A stretch of 64,000 nucleotides of DNA from Erythrocercus mccallii (Eukaryota > Chordata > Aves > Passeriformes > Dicruridae), in the NCBI GenBank assembly GCA_013397435.1, contig VZRG01001611.1, forward strand, positions 105,887 to 169,886, given 5' to 3'. The notes under the pieces were generated by a model, which worked only from the letters and a program-made list of their open reading frames with translations, was not told the origin of the DNA and ran no database searches. Shown piece after piece: positions 1 through 11,800 of this stretch (position 1 is the first letter of the stretch; each line of letters begins with the position of its first letter). Made by a program: the position numbers and the translations under genes.

Positions 1-3000
1 ACGGGCAGAGCTGCTCCATGTGAAGTGACTGCTTCCCAGGATTCAAATCATACAGCACCCAACTTGTGCCAAGCAAGGCTCTTTAATTTTTCATCACAGT
101 TCATCACTTGATGGATGAATTTAGGCCAGTGTTGTATACAGTTGCCCAGCCCTTCTGTTATGATTTTTCAACTGGATTATTCATCGACCTGCTTGATTTC
201 TTACAGATTTCTAAGCAGTAAAACAAGCCCTGATGCTGTTTAGCTCGGCAGCAGGGGCATCTCAGCTCACCCGCCTTCACACTGCTGGAGAGTTTGATGA
301 TGTTGCTGGGAGTGGGATAGTGCAAAATAGCAGGAATGAAGCAGTTAAGGAGGCTGCAAGTTGAAATCTTCCAAACCAGCAGGCACCAAAGGGAAACAGT
401 TGGGCGTGGGTCTGGGAAAGGAGGTGCTGCTTCCCTGGCACAGTCAGCTCCTTCTCCTGCCTTCGCTGGTTAAACTGTGGCAGTGTGAATCCTGGGCAGG
501 GTCCTGTGCTGGCAACCCACAGGGTGTGCAGCCTGGCCCGTGTCAGGCTTTGACCTGAAGGGCTTTGTGGTAGTTGTTTTTAATATAGAGTGATACTTTG
601 GTCTGAGAGCCTTCCAAGGCCAAAAAGAATGAACATGGAAAGGACAGAGGCAGCCCAAGTGATTTGAAGTTTCTCTTTCCCTCCCTGTACCCTGGACTGG
701 ATTTTGGTGGATGATGCCCCAGACTGCCTAATGAAGGCAGAAGGGCCTGACATCCCACACCCTCTGAGGCCTGGGGTTTTGTTCCCTGGCACCTTAATTG
801 CACCTTAATTTATTAGAATGAGTTAAGGGTAACTGAGTGTCATGTGGGGATTTTGGATCCTTCATGTGGGCACAGCTTGTGCTCTGCAAGAGAGGGGGAA
901 GTCCCTTAATGAACCGGAGTGGGCAGCTTGCTTGAGGTGAGGGCTCTGGTGTGGCTGCCAGCTCGCTTTTATCTGCACAGAGAGGATCATTGGGAAGCTA
1001 TGTTGACAAATGCTGTGGCTAAAAAGGAAAATGAACTTCCTCACAAAGGCAGTTTGTTTGTGCAAAGTGGAAAGAGAATAAAGAAGCTGCCATAAAAGCT
1101 GACATTAAACCTGCTGCTTACCTGAAGCTCATCCGATACCATGACTGAAACCTCTCATTTGCAGCAATATAATCCAAGACGTTCTTTCTGCAAAGCAAAA
1201 AAGTAGGTTACTGCTCAAGCAGAGCTGGGAGGGATAAAGAGACAAGCAGGGCCTGATCCTGCCAGGTTCTGTGTGTTCTGCTCTCTGAGCAGGGTCAAAA
1301 CTCTGGCTAGCAGCCTGATTTGGGGGTTTTGGAAAGAACTTGCACACAATCCCTTTCCAAACCTTTAGGAAAGGGCTTCCTGTGCTGCAGAGGCAGGGCT
1401 GGAGGCAGAGCACGGAGCTCCCAGTTGCCTTCAGTTCCTGTCCCTCTAACCCAGGGACCTGGTGGCAAGACACAAACCAGTAATCCTCAGCACTCTTGTA
1501 GCACGTCTCAAAGTGCTTCCTTGGGAGAGAATTAATGACACTCCACAAAACTAGGGCTGCCCTTTCTCACTCCTCTTTGCTTTCTTTTGGATGCATTACC
1601 TGCTCCAGCCACTGGGTCATCCCACTTTTCCCGGGATGCAGAGATGCTGCACACAGGCTTTGCTCAGCAACAGTAAAATCCTCCCTTTTGCAGCACCGAG
1701 CAGATCTTGTGCTGTTTCTTTTCCTGTGTTTAGATGTGCAGAAATCCACGTGTCTGTGTCTGCTGATTGATTTTAGCCATGGTTCTGTACCAGGATCTTT
1801 TCAGAAGGTCTCGCTAATTAAGTAATCCTGTCCCCATCAAAACCACTAATGCAAACACCTGTTGGTGTGCTCCCTGCACCTTTTTGGGACCCACTGCAGC
1901 CACTCTGTCTCTCCTGGAAGGCTGCTTCTTATCCTGGGTGGCAGCAACAGAAGGTTCCATAAACACTGTCCTTGGATATTAAAGACATAAATTACTGAGC
2001 TGCCCTTCCACAAAATCAGTGCTGAGAAATGACTGACACCATTCTTCTTATATAATTCGAATGAAAACCTAATTGCACCACGGCTGCAGGGGAAGGGACT
2101 GGGATTGGCAAACAGGTTTGGGGCAGAGTTCCCAGTTCCCACCAAGGAACAGTGGGAGGTCCTTGGTGGGCACCCCCGAGTGCAAGCCACCACAGTGGTT
2201 GTGCCTGGGACACCTGAGTGCTTTAAATAGTGCCCAGCCTCTTCTGGAATGGTGCTCAGGGGCACTGATTTCAGCCTGACACCAGCTGCTTCCCTACGAC
2301 AAAATGGGCTTTATTAGGACAATAATATGGGCCTCGGCAACACTTCATTAGCCCTGCTGCCATCCCACCACCTTGACTGCAGAGTACCAGAATAAGTGAG
2401 CTGGTCCACACAGGGGTGATGCACTGGGACACAGGACTGCCAGTGAAGGAGAAGAACAGACCTCCCCTCTCATATCAGCCTCATCTCACTTGTGTTAGGG
2501 ATGGCCTGATCTATGATTTGGCTTGCTTTAAAACACATTTCCTTCTACAGTAGTTTTACTCAGGCTTTTCAAACACATGATGAACCCAAATACATCCTTA
2601 GGAAGTCTCTGGCAGGTGGACACCTTCAAACATCTCAGCAAATCTGATACATCCAGACGGGATGGGGAGGGCAGAGTGCACGGCTAAGATCTGGAGGTAG
2701 GTGAACTTCAAGCATTTTTCACCAAAGCTCCAAAACTGTAGCCTAATTCAAGTGTTTTAGCATAAGACATCAAGCCACGCTGACATGTAGTCAGGACGAG
2801 GATGCAGGACAGACCTCAGGAGTCCTTATTCTCTCCAGACACGTAGAAGATCTCTCTTTCCCCCCGCTAGTCTGCGTCATCATGCTGCCACCCCTTCAGT
2901 TGCTGCAGAATCCTGAAAAATTAACAGCTAAAGGTTTTTCTTGCCTGCTCTGGCCACGTGAAGCAACCTTCTGTTCGCATGGAAGCACTGAAGTGTTTCT

Positions 3001-3160
3001 TAAAACAGCTCTTCCCCCTGTCATTAAATATTGAAGAGAGCAGCACCAGGGGAAGCCATGAGCTTTTATGGAGGCAGGACGGCACAGTGCTGGGAACCAC
3101 GCGGAGACCGATTTAAATAGTAATGAGATGGCAGCACAGCTCGGTTTTATCCTCCCATTG
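1..3160. other. Non-coding stretch, nothing recognised
   Basis: I see no gene, RNA or mobile element here. The longest open frames are about 140 codons (1129-1548 and 1846-2265, both minus). Neither shows a recognisable domain, and each is overlapped by frames on the other strand, as expected by chance. Base composition is mixed, with AT-rich runs alternating with GC-rich words, as in avian intronic or intergenic DNA. The last 100 bases, including an AT-rich TTTAAATA at about 3113, lead into the CpG island that follows. A diverged repeat could be present below what reading by eye can detect. Confidence 0.6.
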
Positions 3161-3450
3161 CTCCCCCTCGCTGCAGCATCCCCGGCACGGCAGCCCCGTC
3201 CCGCCGCATGCGGCTGCCTGGGGTGGGCTGGCTGGGATGAGATCCTGCTCTGCCAGGCCCTCCCGGCTTGCAGATCTGCTGAATGGAATCTTAATGACCT
3301 GGGAACCGAGGGCTTGTCAGGAGCCACGGGAGCACCGGCCGTGGTGGCGTGGGAGCAGAGCGCGGAGCGGCCGTGGCTGCTCAGGGTCGTCCCTACCGGT
3401 TCCTTTGCCTCCCCATGGCCACTTTCCCTGCTCTGCCTTATTTTGGGGGA

Positions 3451-3492
3451 GCCAGGGGGAGGGTGCCAGGGGGAGGGTGCCAGGGGGAGGGT
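3451..3492. repeat. 14-bp minisatellite, three copies, G-rich
   Basis: Three head-to-tail perfect copies of GCCAGGGGGAGGGT (3451-3464, 3465-3478, 3479-3492) follow a further G5 run at 3446-3450. The plus strand therefore carries seven runs of three to five guanines within about 45 bases, a strong G-quadruplex motif. It lies in the CpG island just upstream of the X-box. The array length is likely to vary between individuals. Confidence 0.93.
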
Positions 3493-3508
3493 GGCTCCGT
3501 GCTCTGCA

Positions 3509-3522
3509 GTTGCTGTAGCAAC
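3509..3522. promoter_or_regulatory. Palindromic X-box (RFX-type binding site)
   Basis: GTTGCTGTAGCAAC is a perfect inverted repeat of GTTGCT and AGCAAC around a 2-base centre. It fits the RFX X-box (GTHNYY AT RRNAAC) at every position except the central A, which is G here. RFX factors bind such sites in promoters of ciliary genes and, through RFX5, of MHC class II genes. Its position in a CpG island, 17 bases after a G-quadruplex-prone minisatellite, makes a functional site more plausible than an isolated match would be. Binding itself is inference. Confidence 0.5.
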
Positions 3523-3745
3523 CGCGGTGTCTCTGGCGGCAGAGCACAGGTTTCTTGCAGCCAGCCCGAGTGCGAGCTAGTGAACTGAAAGCAGATTGAT
3601 TTTTTTTTTCCCCTGCTAGAAAAAAGCCCCCCGTGCCCTCCCCGCCCCCAGCAGCCAGAGCCCAGGAGGGCTAAAGACAGCACCTGGGTACCAGCCCAGT
3701 GCCGACCCCCAGGGATGCTGCCGCGTCTGGCTGCTCCCGGGAAAT

Positions 3746-6700
3746 CTGAGTCAAAGCCTCAGCACCTTCTTGAAACCCTTCTCTGATCCCCCTCGGCTCC
3801 TTGGCAAGGACAAGCTGCCTTTCCCTAATCCAGGCTCCAAGGCAGGGTGGGTTGCTGCAGCCATCCAGGCTTATCCCTGGGGCAACCCAGACCTGAATTC
3901 GTTTCCGCATGAAAGAGAGCATCTGCTTTGGTGGGGAGGGACCAGTCGTGATCAAAACATTCTCAGAAGAGGAGAATCAGCATAAGCTTTGCTAAGTCAC
4001 TTCCCTGGGTAATGATTTTTAGATAATAGAGCCTTTATCACAAGCTGGATTCATTTGGTGCCCATTTCCCACCACCTGATAAGACTTTGCTTCCCAAATC
4101 CCGTTACTGCTCCATTTCCATCACCTTTGCACATCACAAGCCCTGACCTGCTCTCCCTTCATTTTCTCTCTGAGAAACCAGAGAAAGAGTTCCTTGAGCC
4201 AGCTCTTAGCATGTGCTGGTGCCTCTTCTCTGAGCCTCACCCCCTTGGCAATCGCAGTGGTGTTTGATCCCGAGGCACGCTGCTCCGGTGTCCCACCATT
4301 GTGTCAGGACCATCCTTTGGCCCTGCAGGAGTCAATTCAGAGCTCATCAGCCTGGTTTGGGCTCCACTCTGTGCATGTGACATCTCTTTTCTCCTTCACC
4401 ACTGACTTTATATTCGTTTCAAATGAAGCACATCTTGCTGGCCAATAAATCCACCGGCGTCCATCAGCAGGTGGCTACACATGAGGACAAAGCGAACAAA
4501 GCTTAGTGCTAAGGGTTCAGTGTTGCTCATCACCCATGGCCCTGGCTTGCATCTCCTTTGGTTTCACTTGCAGAGTTCAGCCCTGGCCTTGCATAGATGC
4601 AGAGACCTGCCCTGATTTTCCAGAATGCCATGATCTCTGATCCAGCCTTTTTACCACCTGTCTTTGGGACGGCTGCCAGGGAGGAGGGCTGTTCTTCATG
4701 AGAGGGGGAAGCAAAAAGAGAGTGAGTTAGGTTTCCCATGTTCAGAGTCCACCCTCTAAGCATTTCCTGGTGGGAACCAAATCTTCTTTCTGCAGGTGAT
4801 TACCTGCACCACAAGATAAGAGGTGAGCAATGCTCAGGCAGCGGCTGTGGTAACCCAAAATAGATTTTTTCCACTGTAATCATTACTTAAGGTGACATTT
4901 CTTACCCAGTGTTTTTGGGGCTGCAGCTGGGGCTTTATGTTCCCTGGGAAGTTTTCTTGAAGAGAACAGGTTGGCCAGTTGGGGAATGTTTCACTGCTAT
5001 TTTCAGCCTGGGATGTTTTCCTTTTTTTATTTTTTTTTTTAAAGTACAACAAAAAACCTGTCAACAAGTCACAAAAGAGTGATCTCAGTCTAAAATACGA
5101 GCCCTGGCAGGGGAGGGCATTTGACTCAGAAGCCACTTCCCATCTTTGGAGACTTGAAGTATGTTCCACTTCGTCATCCTGAAGGTCTTTAAGCACTTAT
5201 AAAAACAGGGTTTATTTATCCACAGTCAGAACAGCCTATCTATTATCTTGAAGGCTGAATTCAGAAAGTTTCTTCAGAAATTTATTGGTTTCATTCCTAC
5301 CAGTCTGAGCAGAAGTTTTCCACAAAGTCTGTCAAAATACAAATGTCTCAATTCCAATTTCCCTTGGTCTTTAGCAAGACATTACATTAATTGTGTTAAA
5401 AAGCACTTTTATTAGTTACTGAGAAAGCAGGAGTCTGGCAGCTCTTCTTGACCACGAGCTATTCACTTTTGTGAAGTCTCCTTTAACAGTGCTTTGATCC
5501 AAAGCAGCGGTTTTCTCCACCAGCAAATTCAGCAGTGCCTGGAGCCAAAGGGACCAGCTCCAGGCAACAATTATTGGCTGCAGGTTTGAAGGGCTCCTAC
5601 TGGTGCCTGGGCAAAGCCTTTCTGTTCCTCTTCAGGCTCTCACATCCCCAGCGTCAGAACAAACAGAGTGGGGGAGGCACATGGTCAGCCTGAGGCCAGG
5701 AGCACAGGCGGAAATGCAGACAGAATGGGAGTTTCTTCCCTACCTGTGACACTTTCAGGAGGGCTCAGTGAGTTGTCAAACAGCTCATAGGAGTTTTGCT
5801 TTAGTCTAATTGTGCATAAGGCTGTTCCAGCCAAAACAGCCCAGCCTGGTGACAATGTGACAATGTGGCATCTACCTTGCAAGAGAAAGGTGGCAATGAA
5901 AGAAACCCAGCAATTCCCAGTCCTCCAAGGGACAAGGAAATGATATTCCCATATGCTCTGGGATTTCTCCTGCCAATGTTCAGTTATTCCAGAGCTGTGT
6001 GAGCAGCCAGAACCCCAGACTTCCCCCCTGCTGCCTTGCATCAGCCCTCCTGACTTCCCTGGGCCAGCACAAGAGTGTGAGGAGTAGGATGGGCACTCAG
6101 AGCCAGCTGCAGGACCCATGCAATTCCCTGGGATAAAAGCACCACGGTGAGATACAGCTGGGTCATTATCGTTAAAGGAAAAACTCAGCTCTGCTATATA
6201 TTTATTATTGACTGTCCCATTCTAAACAAGGTGACAGACATTAAGTGGCATCAAATGACACAAATTGAGGCTGGACTTTACCTCATGGTACTTTTTGAGC
6301 ACCTCCAATGCACTCCAAACTGAGTTCCTGTTTACATTTCAGCTCTGAAAATACTTCAAGGAGTTCCAACACACACACATTCAATCAATCCCCGTGTGGA
6401 AGAAGGCAGTGCTCTGATAATTGAGACATTAATGCTGAAAGACTGAGCAGGATTCCCTTGGCTGCCATGGCTTGGCTGCTGGCAGTTTATGAAAAGAAAA
6501 TAAATAAATTGGGACTTGGTTGAAATAGCCAACAGATTGAAACCTGCAGATTTCTGGAAGCAGCTGGGCTGCAAAGGAGCACGTGTACAGGGTTGGAGGA
6601 TCCCCCCTATGGTTGTGTAAATACCTCAGCACTGACGTTGCAAGTTGCAAATGTTGGCAGGCCTGGCACGATTGCATGCATCTGACTGCACCAAGACCTC

Positions 6701-8846
6701 CATAAACATTCTTACCCTGTCATCTTCCAGCCAGGCATGTGCAGATGCCCCCTGCAGAAGGATGGCCAGGACTGGCACAGGTGAGAGCCCAAGATCTGAT
6801 GGGGGCAGAGAAGCCCCTGCAGAAACAGTTTGTTGGATGTTCAGGTATCTGTGGAGGGATCTGTTGGTCAGCAGAAACCCAGAGAGGGGAGATTTCAGAC
6901 AGGAGGAATAGCTGTGCCACCCAAAAAGTGCAGCCCAGCTCATGTCACAACTCTGTGATTCACCATTGGTTTAACACAAATTCACTGGGGAAAAGTGTTT
7001 GAGGATGGGTATCTGATACACAAATCTTACAGCTCCTGCCCCTGTAGAGCAGCTGAAGACATTTTGATCAGAAAAATGCCTTCTCAGCCTCCCTTGCTGA
7101 CCCTTGAGGGTCTGGTGGCCTCTTACCTACAAGAGTGGAATGGATCCAACATCAGGAAAGGCCTTCATTCAGCACAGACCCCTAAACTTTTCCTTTTATT
7201 TTAGTACTCCACCCAAAATTTTAGACCGCAGATGTGGCAATTAAGGCCTGAACAAGGTCTGGTCACAGCTTCTGCATGGGACATGGCTCCTGCATCAGAG
7301 ACAGGTACCAATGCAAACATGTGCTGGAGGGACCTCATTGCCTATAATTTAGCCCAGTTTTTCTTTCAAGCACTGGCCCAATAATGGTTTCTGGAGGCCA
7401 GATGGTGCAATTCATTGAGTGTCTGGACCTGATGCTCTCACATGTGCTGCATTTACACCTGTGTGATCCAATGGCCTCATCAGAACCAGCCCTGACTTCT
7501 CCTGGCTCGATGGAGAGGAGAATCTGGCATTTCCATTATTTAGCCCCTGGACACAGCCCCATCCAGCCTGACAAACAGCTCTGTCACATGTCCTTTGCAT
7601 GGCAGGGGAGAGCCTCAATTACACGGTGGTGGCCACGCATGGGCCACCAGCTCCACTGTTTACAGGAAGCACCAGCACAGAGCATGGAATTAGAAAGACC
7701 ACAAGGAAGTGAGGGATTATTTACTGAAGATTAAAGGGCATGAAAAAACCACAGGACAAATCAGTGGGGCCTAAGCAATGGTAGCTGCTATTTCAGTCTT
7801 CCAGCTGCTGGCGTTCATACTGGTCATGCTGCGATGGGAGAACTGGTGAGGAATTAAGGACAGGACGCTGCTCTGCTTTTGGACCAGTAAAACTCACCAA
7901 AGAATAGGCCCCAAATCTGCTGAAAGGATGGGAGAGATTTCTTGTTCTTTCCTCAACCATTCCTGTGTGTCTTCCTCCAGGTGTGATTCCTACTCATGGA
8001 CTGCCCCTCCAGACCAAACAGCTCTGGCCAGACCTGCCTGTCAGCAAAGCAACTGGGATGTGCCCATGGGTTAAGCCTAGAGGAGTCAAGATAAAACATC
8101 TCCTCAAACCTGGAAAGTCCAGCTGCCCATGGGTTCATCTAATTTTTGGTGAGATCTGCTTTTCAGCTATGTATGGCCACCAGGATTTCAGTGCTGCTAA
8201 TGAGCTCTGACATTTAACTGTAACTGGATCTGGTCTCATGTCAGTGTGTTCCCTCCTCTCTTTGCAGGTGTAAATACAAAACTGCTGTTCCTGGGGTTCT
8301 CCAGGATGGCCACATACTCAAGCACATTTTCCCTGAAAATCCTGCAAGATTTTCCCAGTGCTTGGCTATACTTCCTAAAGTATTTTGCTCCTGGCAGGTA
8401 AAGCTGTTTGCAATGCTGCTGTCCTTGCCCCACAGCCATGCTGGCAATATTGTCATCACTAGTCTCCTGTAACCAGCAGGAAGTTTTGGGGTAGCATCCA
8501 AACTCCTTCACCAAGCCCTCTCTCAGGGAGTCAGGTGAATCTTTGGCTGCCTCTCTTCCCAAAGACACAGATGTCACTTTACCATCTCCCCTCGCCAGCC
8601 TCTGCTGTACCTCAATGCCACATAACAGATGAGTGGCCACCTCTGTGTGCCAAGTGACAACATCCCCCATCCATGCCCACACTGATATAGACTGAGCTTC
8701 CACCACCACTAAAGCAGCATCTCCAGCAGCCCTGGGGCCCCCTGTGCTCAGTGTGGGGGGCAATTCAGCTCTGACTCAGTGGGAAGGTGGCCACTGCTCC
8801 CTGCACTGTCCGTGGTGGAAATTACAGAGCTACAGCAAAGGCAGCA
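3746..8846. other. Non-coding stretch, nothing recognised
   Basis: No gene or named repeat was recognised. A T-rich run lies at 5022-5040 (seven T, A, then eleven T). TCAGCAGGTGGC at 4464-4475 matches the CTCF core at 11 of 12 positions. The longest frame is 175 codons on the minus strand (8236-8763). It has no domain I recognise, and about one frame of that length is expected by chance in this window. Smaller frames overlap it on the same strand. No convincing set of splice sites frames any of the open frames. Confidence 0.55.
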
Positions 8847-8880
8847 GGGAGAGAGAGAGGGAGAGAGGGAGGGAGGGAGG
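8847..8880. repeat. GA-rich simple repeat
   Basis: This is an uninterrupted purine run on the plus strand, first GA dinucleotides and then GGGA tetranucleotides. Such polypurine tracts can adopt triplex (H-DNA) structure and bind GAGA-type factors. The run is short enough to be an ordinary microsatellite. Confidence 0.9.
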
Positions 8881-11800
8881 CTCCGCTTGGTGAGGAGAAG
8901 CCCACAAAAGGCTCCCACTGACATTTCCCCCTCTCTGTATCCATGTGGCTGAGGGAACACAAATGGCATTGCCCTCATGTTTGACCAGAGCAGTGCTTGG
9001 CTGCTGGTGCCATGCCACGGACTCACCTTGAAAGCTAAGAGAAGCCCAGTAGATTGATCTTAAAACAAACAGAGAGAAAGGAAAGCATGAATGAGCTTTT
9101 TTTACAACTTCAGAGGAATACCCAGCCATTGTTAGCTTGACACAGGCTGAAAAAAGTGATGGCTAAGAAAATAAAACCTTATTCTTTACTGTATGTGTTG
9201 TCTGAAAAATAAAACTCTTCATGGGCTACTGGCTGCATTTCCATCAGCTACGTGGCTGATCCACAACTCAGTGACTTCCAGAGCAGGACCTGACCTGCTG
9301 CACACAACAAAAAGAAATTGAAGAACTGGGTTTACATAATTTTTGAGGGGTCTTTAGGCACACTGTGCACCTACCCCATGCGGCTGCCCTAAGCACCATG
9401 TTCCATCCTGGGCTCACAGCAGCTGGAGGGAAGGCAATGCCATCTCTCAGTGAATGTTAGCATAGAAACTCTCCAGAATATTTCCTTCTTCCTGTTCTCT
9501 GCATGTAGAAAACCTTGCCACAAGGTCAAATAGTGCCCAGTGCCAGGTGAGGCTCAGGCACCTGCAATGAGTATCTCAGAGCCACCAGGACACTGAGGGT
9601 GACAACCTCTGCCTCAGAGAACCAGCTCTGCCAATAAACTGGTTCAATGGCACTTTCTCCCCTCAGAGATGAGGACTGAGAGCCAGGGCATGCAGAGAAA
9701 ATAGCCATGCCACAGATGCTCAATTAATTAACTCAATTAATTTTTACCAGGGCCTCTTGAGTCATTCGTTGTAGCTGTCTGTGCTGGGAGAGCCGGGCGC
9801 CGTGGCCTGCTGCAGCCTTGTCTGAAACAGCAACGTGGCTCTGGAGATGTATTCCTCTCCACTCACCATGTAACTTGCTTCTGCCACCAATCCACATAAT
9901 TTTCCCTTATTATTGAAGTGGTAAAATAAACCTCAGGAGCTCAGAGTCCAGGAATAGGGATTCTCAGTTTGGAGTCTGCGGCTGTCTTGTGCAATTCAGT
10001 GACATATGAAGGGAAAGAAAAAAATAGTCCCATTAATAACTCCAATTCCCTCCTCAATAATTTCACCAAAACAAACGTCCCACCCAAACCGGTGCTTTTT
10101 AAAAGACTGGTTTAGAAGGCAGGAAGTACTAGTAAATACACTCCTTCCCTGTCACAGCTGCAATTCCACTTTCAAACACATCTGACTTCAGAGACTCCTT
10201 GGATTTTTGTGGCTCGTGCTATTTTTCCTCCTTTATTCAGCGTTCAAAATGACTGCAAGAAGGAGTTAAACCAGAGCCCAGTGATGCCAAGGCACTGCTC
10301 CCCTCCATCCTTCTGCCCTGTGTTCCAGGGTTCCCAGGAGCAGCCATTGGCAGGGCAGAGGTGGCTGGGATTGTGTTTGGGACTGTGTCCTCCATATCCC
10401 TGTGTGCATCGGTGGGTGTGCCAGGTTAGGGAACAAACGGTGACTTTCTTTTGAGGTCAATAAAATCCGGAGAGCAGCTCCCTCACTGCCACCAGCAGAG
10501 AGCAAAACAGGTCCCAGGCAATTTTATCAGCTGTGGCTCCAACCCAACCTGTAGGAGAAGCGATGCCCCACAGAGAGGGTGGGATCTCATCCTTTGCAGC
10601 CGCACACCCACTCGTGGCTGGGCAGTGCCCTTCCCAGCAGTAACTTCAGGGGATGAACGACCCAACAAATTACAGGGAGGGACAAAAACGGGATTTTGCT
10701 TTAACTTGGGAACATATTCTTTTCATTTTTTTTTTCTTGTGGGTTCATGAAATGGCCAAAGTTTTTCAGGTGTGTTGCACAACCCAGCAAGAGCCTCTTC
10801 CCGTGCTGGTCCATCCTTCACCACCTGGCTGCCTGCAGAGGGGGCAAGAGGAGAGGCCGGTGCAGGGGATGTATCCCGAGCCGGGATTTTCAAGGATTCC
10901 CCTGCACCGTGCAGCAGCTACCGCGGGAGCCTCATTATCTGGGGGCACAGGCAGGGGACTGGCTTGGTGACAGCAAGTCTGCTCAGTCACAGCTCAAATG
11001 GCTTAATAGAAACTGGATCCAACTGGTCCAGCCTTGTGGGTTTTGATTTAAACTGCAGTTATAAGGTGTGATTAGAGGCGGGGGATGCTGTGCCAGGAGC
11101 TAAGATGTGAAGCAAAAAACGTATATTAAGAAAAAAAAATTCCTTCATCCTTCCCCTGAACCTATATGTGCTTTTCCATCATTAACCTTTTGTCTGCCAC
11201 TGACAGATACCCAAGGAAATCCTGGGCTGTCCGAGGACACCTTTGGCTCTGCTGCTTAAATCTGTGGAGTTCTGTTAGCACTGTAGAGGAATTTGACCAC
11301 TGAAGTTCTGACATTTATGGGTTTGCTATTAATAATAACCACTGCAGATCTTAATAGGGACCAACAGAGTCTTTCCTGCCACTGTGCCTGAGAGCCAAGG
11401 AAGTTTGTGCCCTCCCTGCATCCCTCACACTGCCCAGACAGGGCTGGAGCAGAGGCTGTGTTTGACTGCCTTCTTTTTGGGTTACATGCAGTGTAGAAGG
11501 GGACAGTGCTTTTCTGGACAGTCTTTTATCTGTCTGGAAACAGTTAAGTCAGATCCTGTCTCCGGCTAGTTGCCCAAAACCTCAATAGTTAATTTGGCAA
11601 CCTTTGGAGACATTAACACAGTTCAAACCTCCAGCCCATATGGATAAAATCGTAATTCTATAAAATTGCTGGTTCTTTATCTTCATGTGGCATCATCACA
11701 CAGTTAATTTCAAGCTTTCCAGTAAGCTGTAATGTATCTTTTAACCTAAGAGCTCTTTTGCATGACACTGAAATAGGTCCCAGTCTATATACATCTGCTG

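Larger units (their letters stand above)
3128..3580 (+). other. Candidate ORF with signal-peptide-like start inside CpG island
   Basis: This is an uninterrupted frame of 150 codons. The ATG at 3128 sits in a good context (G at -3, G at +4). The first residues read MAAQLGFILPLLPLAAASPA, which looks like a secretory signal peptide: a hydrophobic stretch followed by small residues at a plausible cleavage point. The rest is rich in Ala, Gly, Pro, Trp and Cys and matches no domain I recognise. An in-frame ATG at 3068 gives a 170-codon form. GC-rich DNA produces long open frames by chance, and the C-terminal third is translated from a 14-bp minisatellite, which argues against a conserved protein. 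I treat it as an ORF worth testing and not as a gene call. Confidence 0.12.
3165..3745. promoter_or_regulatory. CpG island 1
   Basis: A hand count gives about 25 CpG dinucleotides in the first 390 bases at roughly 64% GC. That is an observed/expected ratio near 0.6 in DNA that is otherwise strongly CpG-poor. CpGs continue to about 3745. The island holds a G-rich minisatellite (3451-3492), an RFX-type palindrome (3509-3522) and a T9-10 plus CCCCTGCTAG tract (3600-3619) that would make a good splice acceptor on the plus strand. In birds such islands usually mark promoters, often of housekeeping or developmental genes. No gene on either side could be identified, so the direction of transcription is unknown. 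An orphan (intragenic or enhancer) island is the alternative. Confidence 0.6.

Noticed and set aside
8236..8763. 175-codon minus-strand frame
   Set aside because: It has no recognisable domain, and about one frame of this length is expected by chance in 64 kb of this composition.
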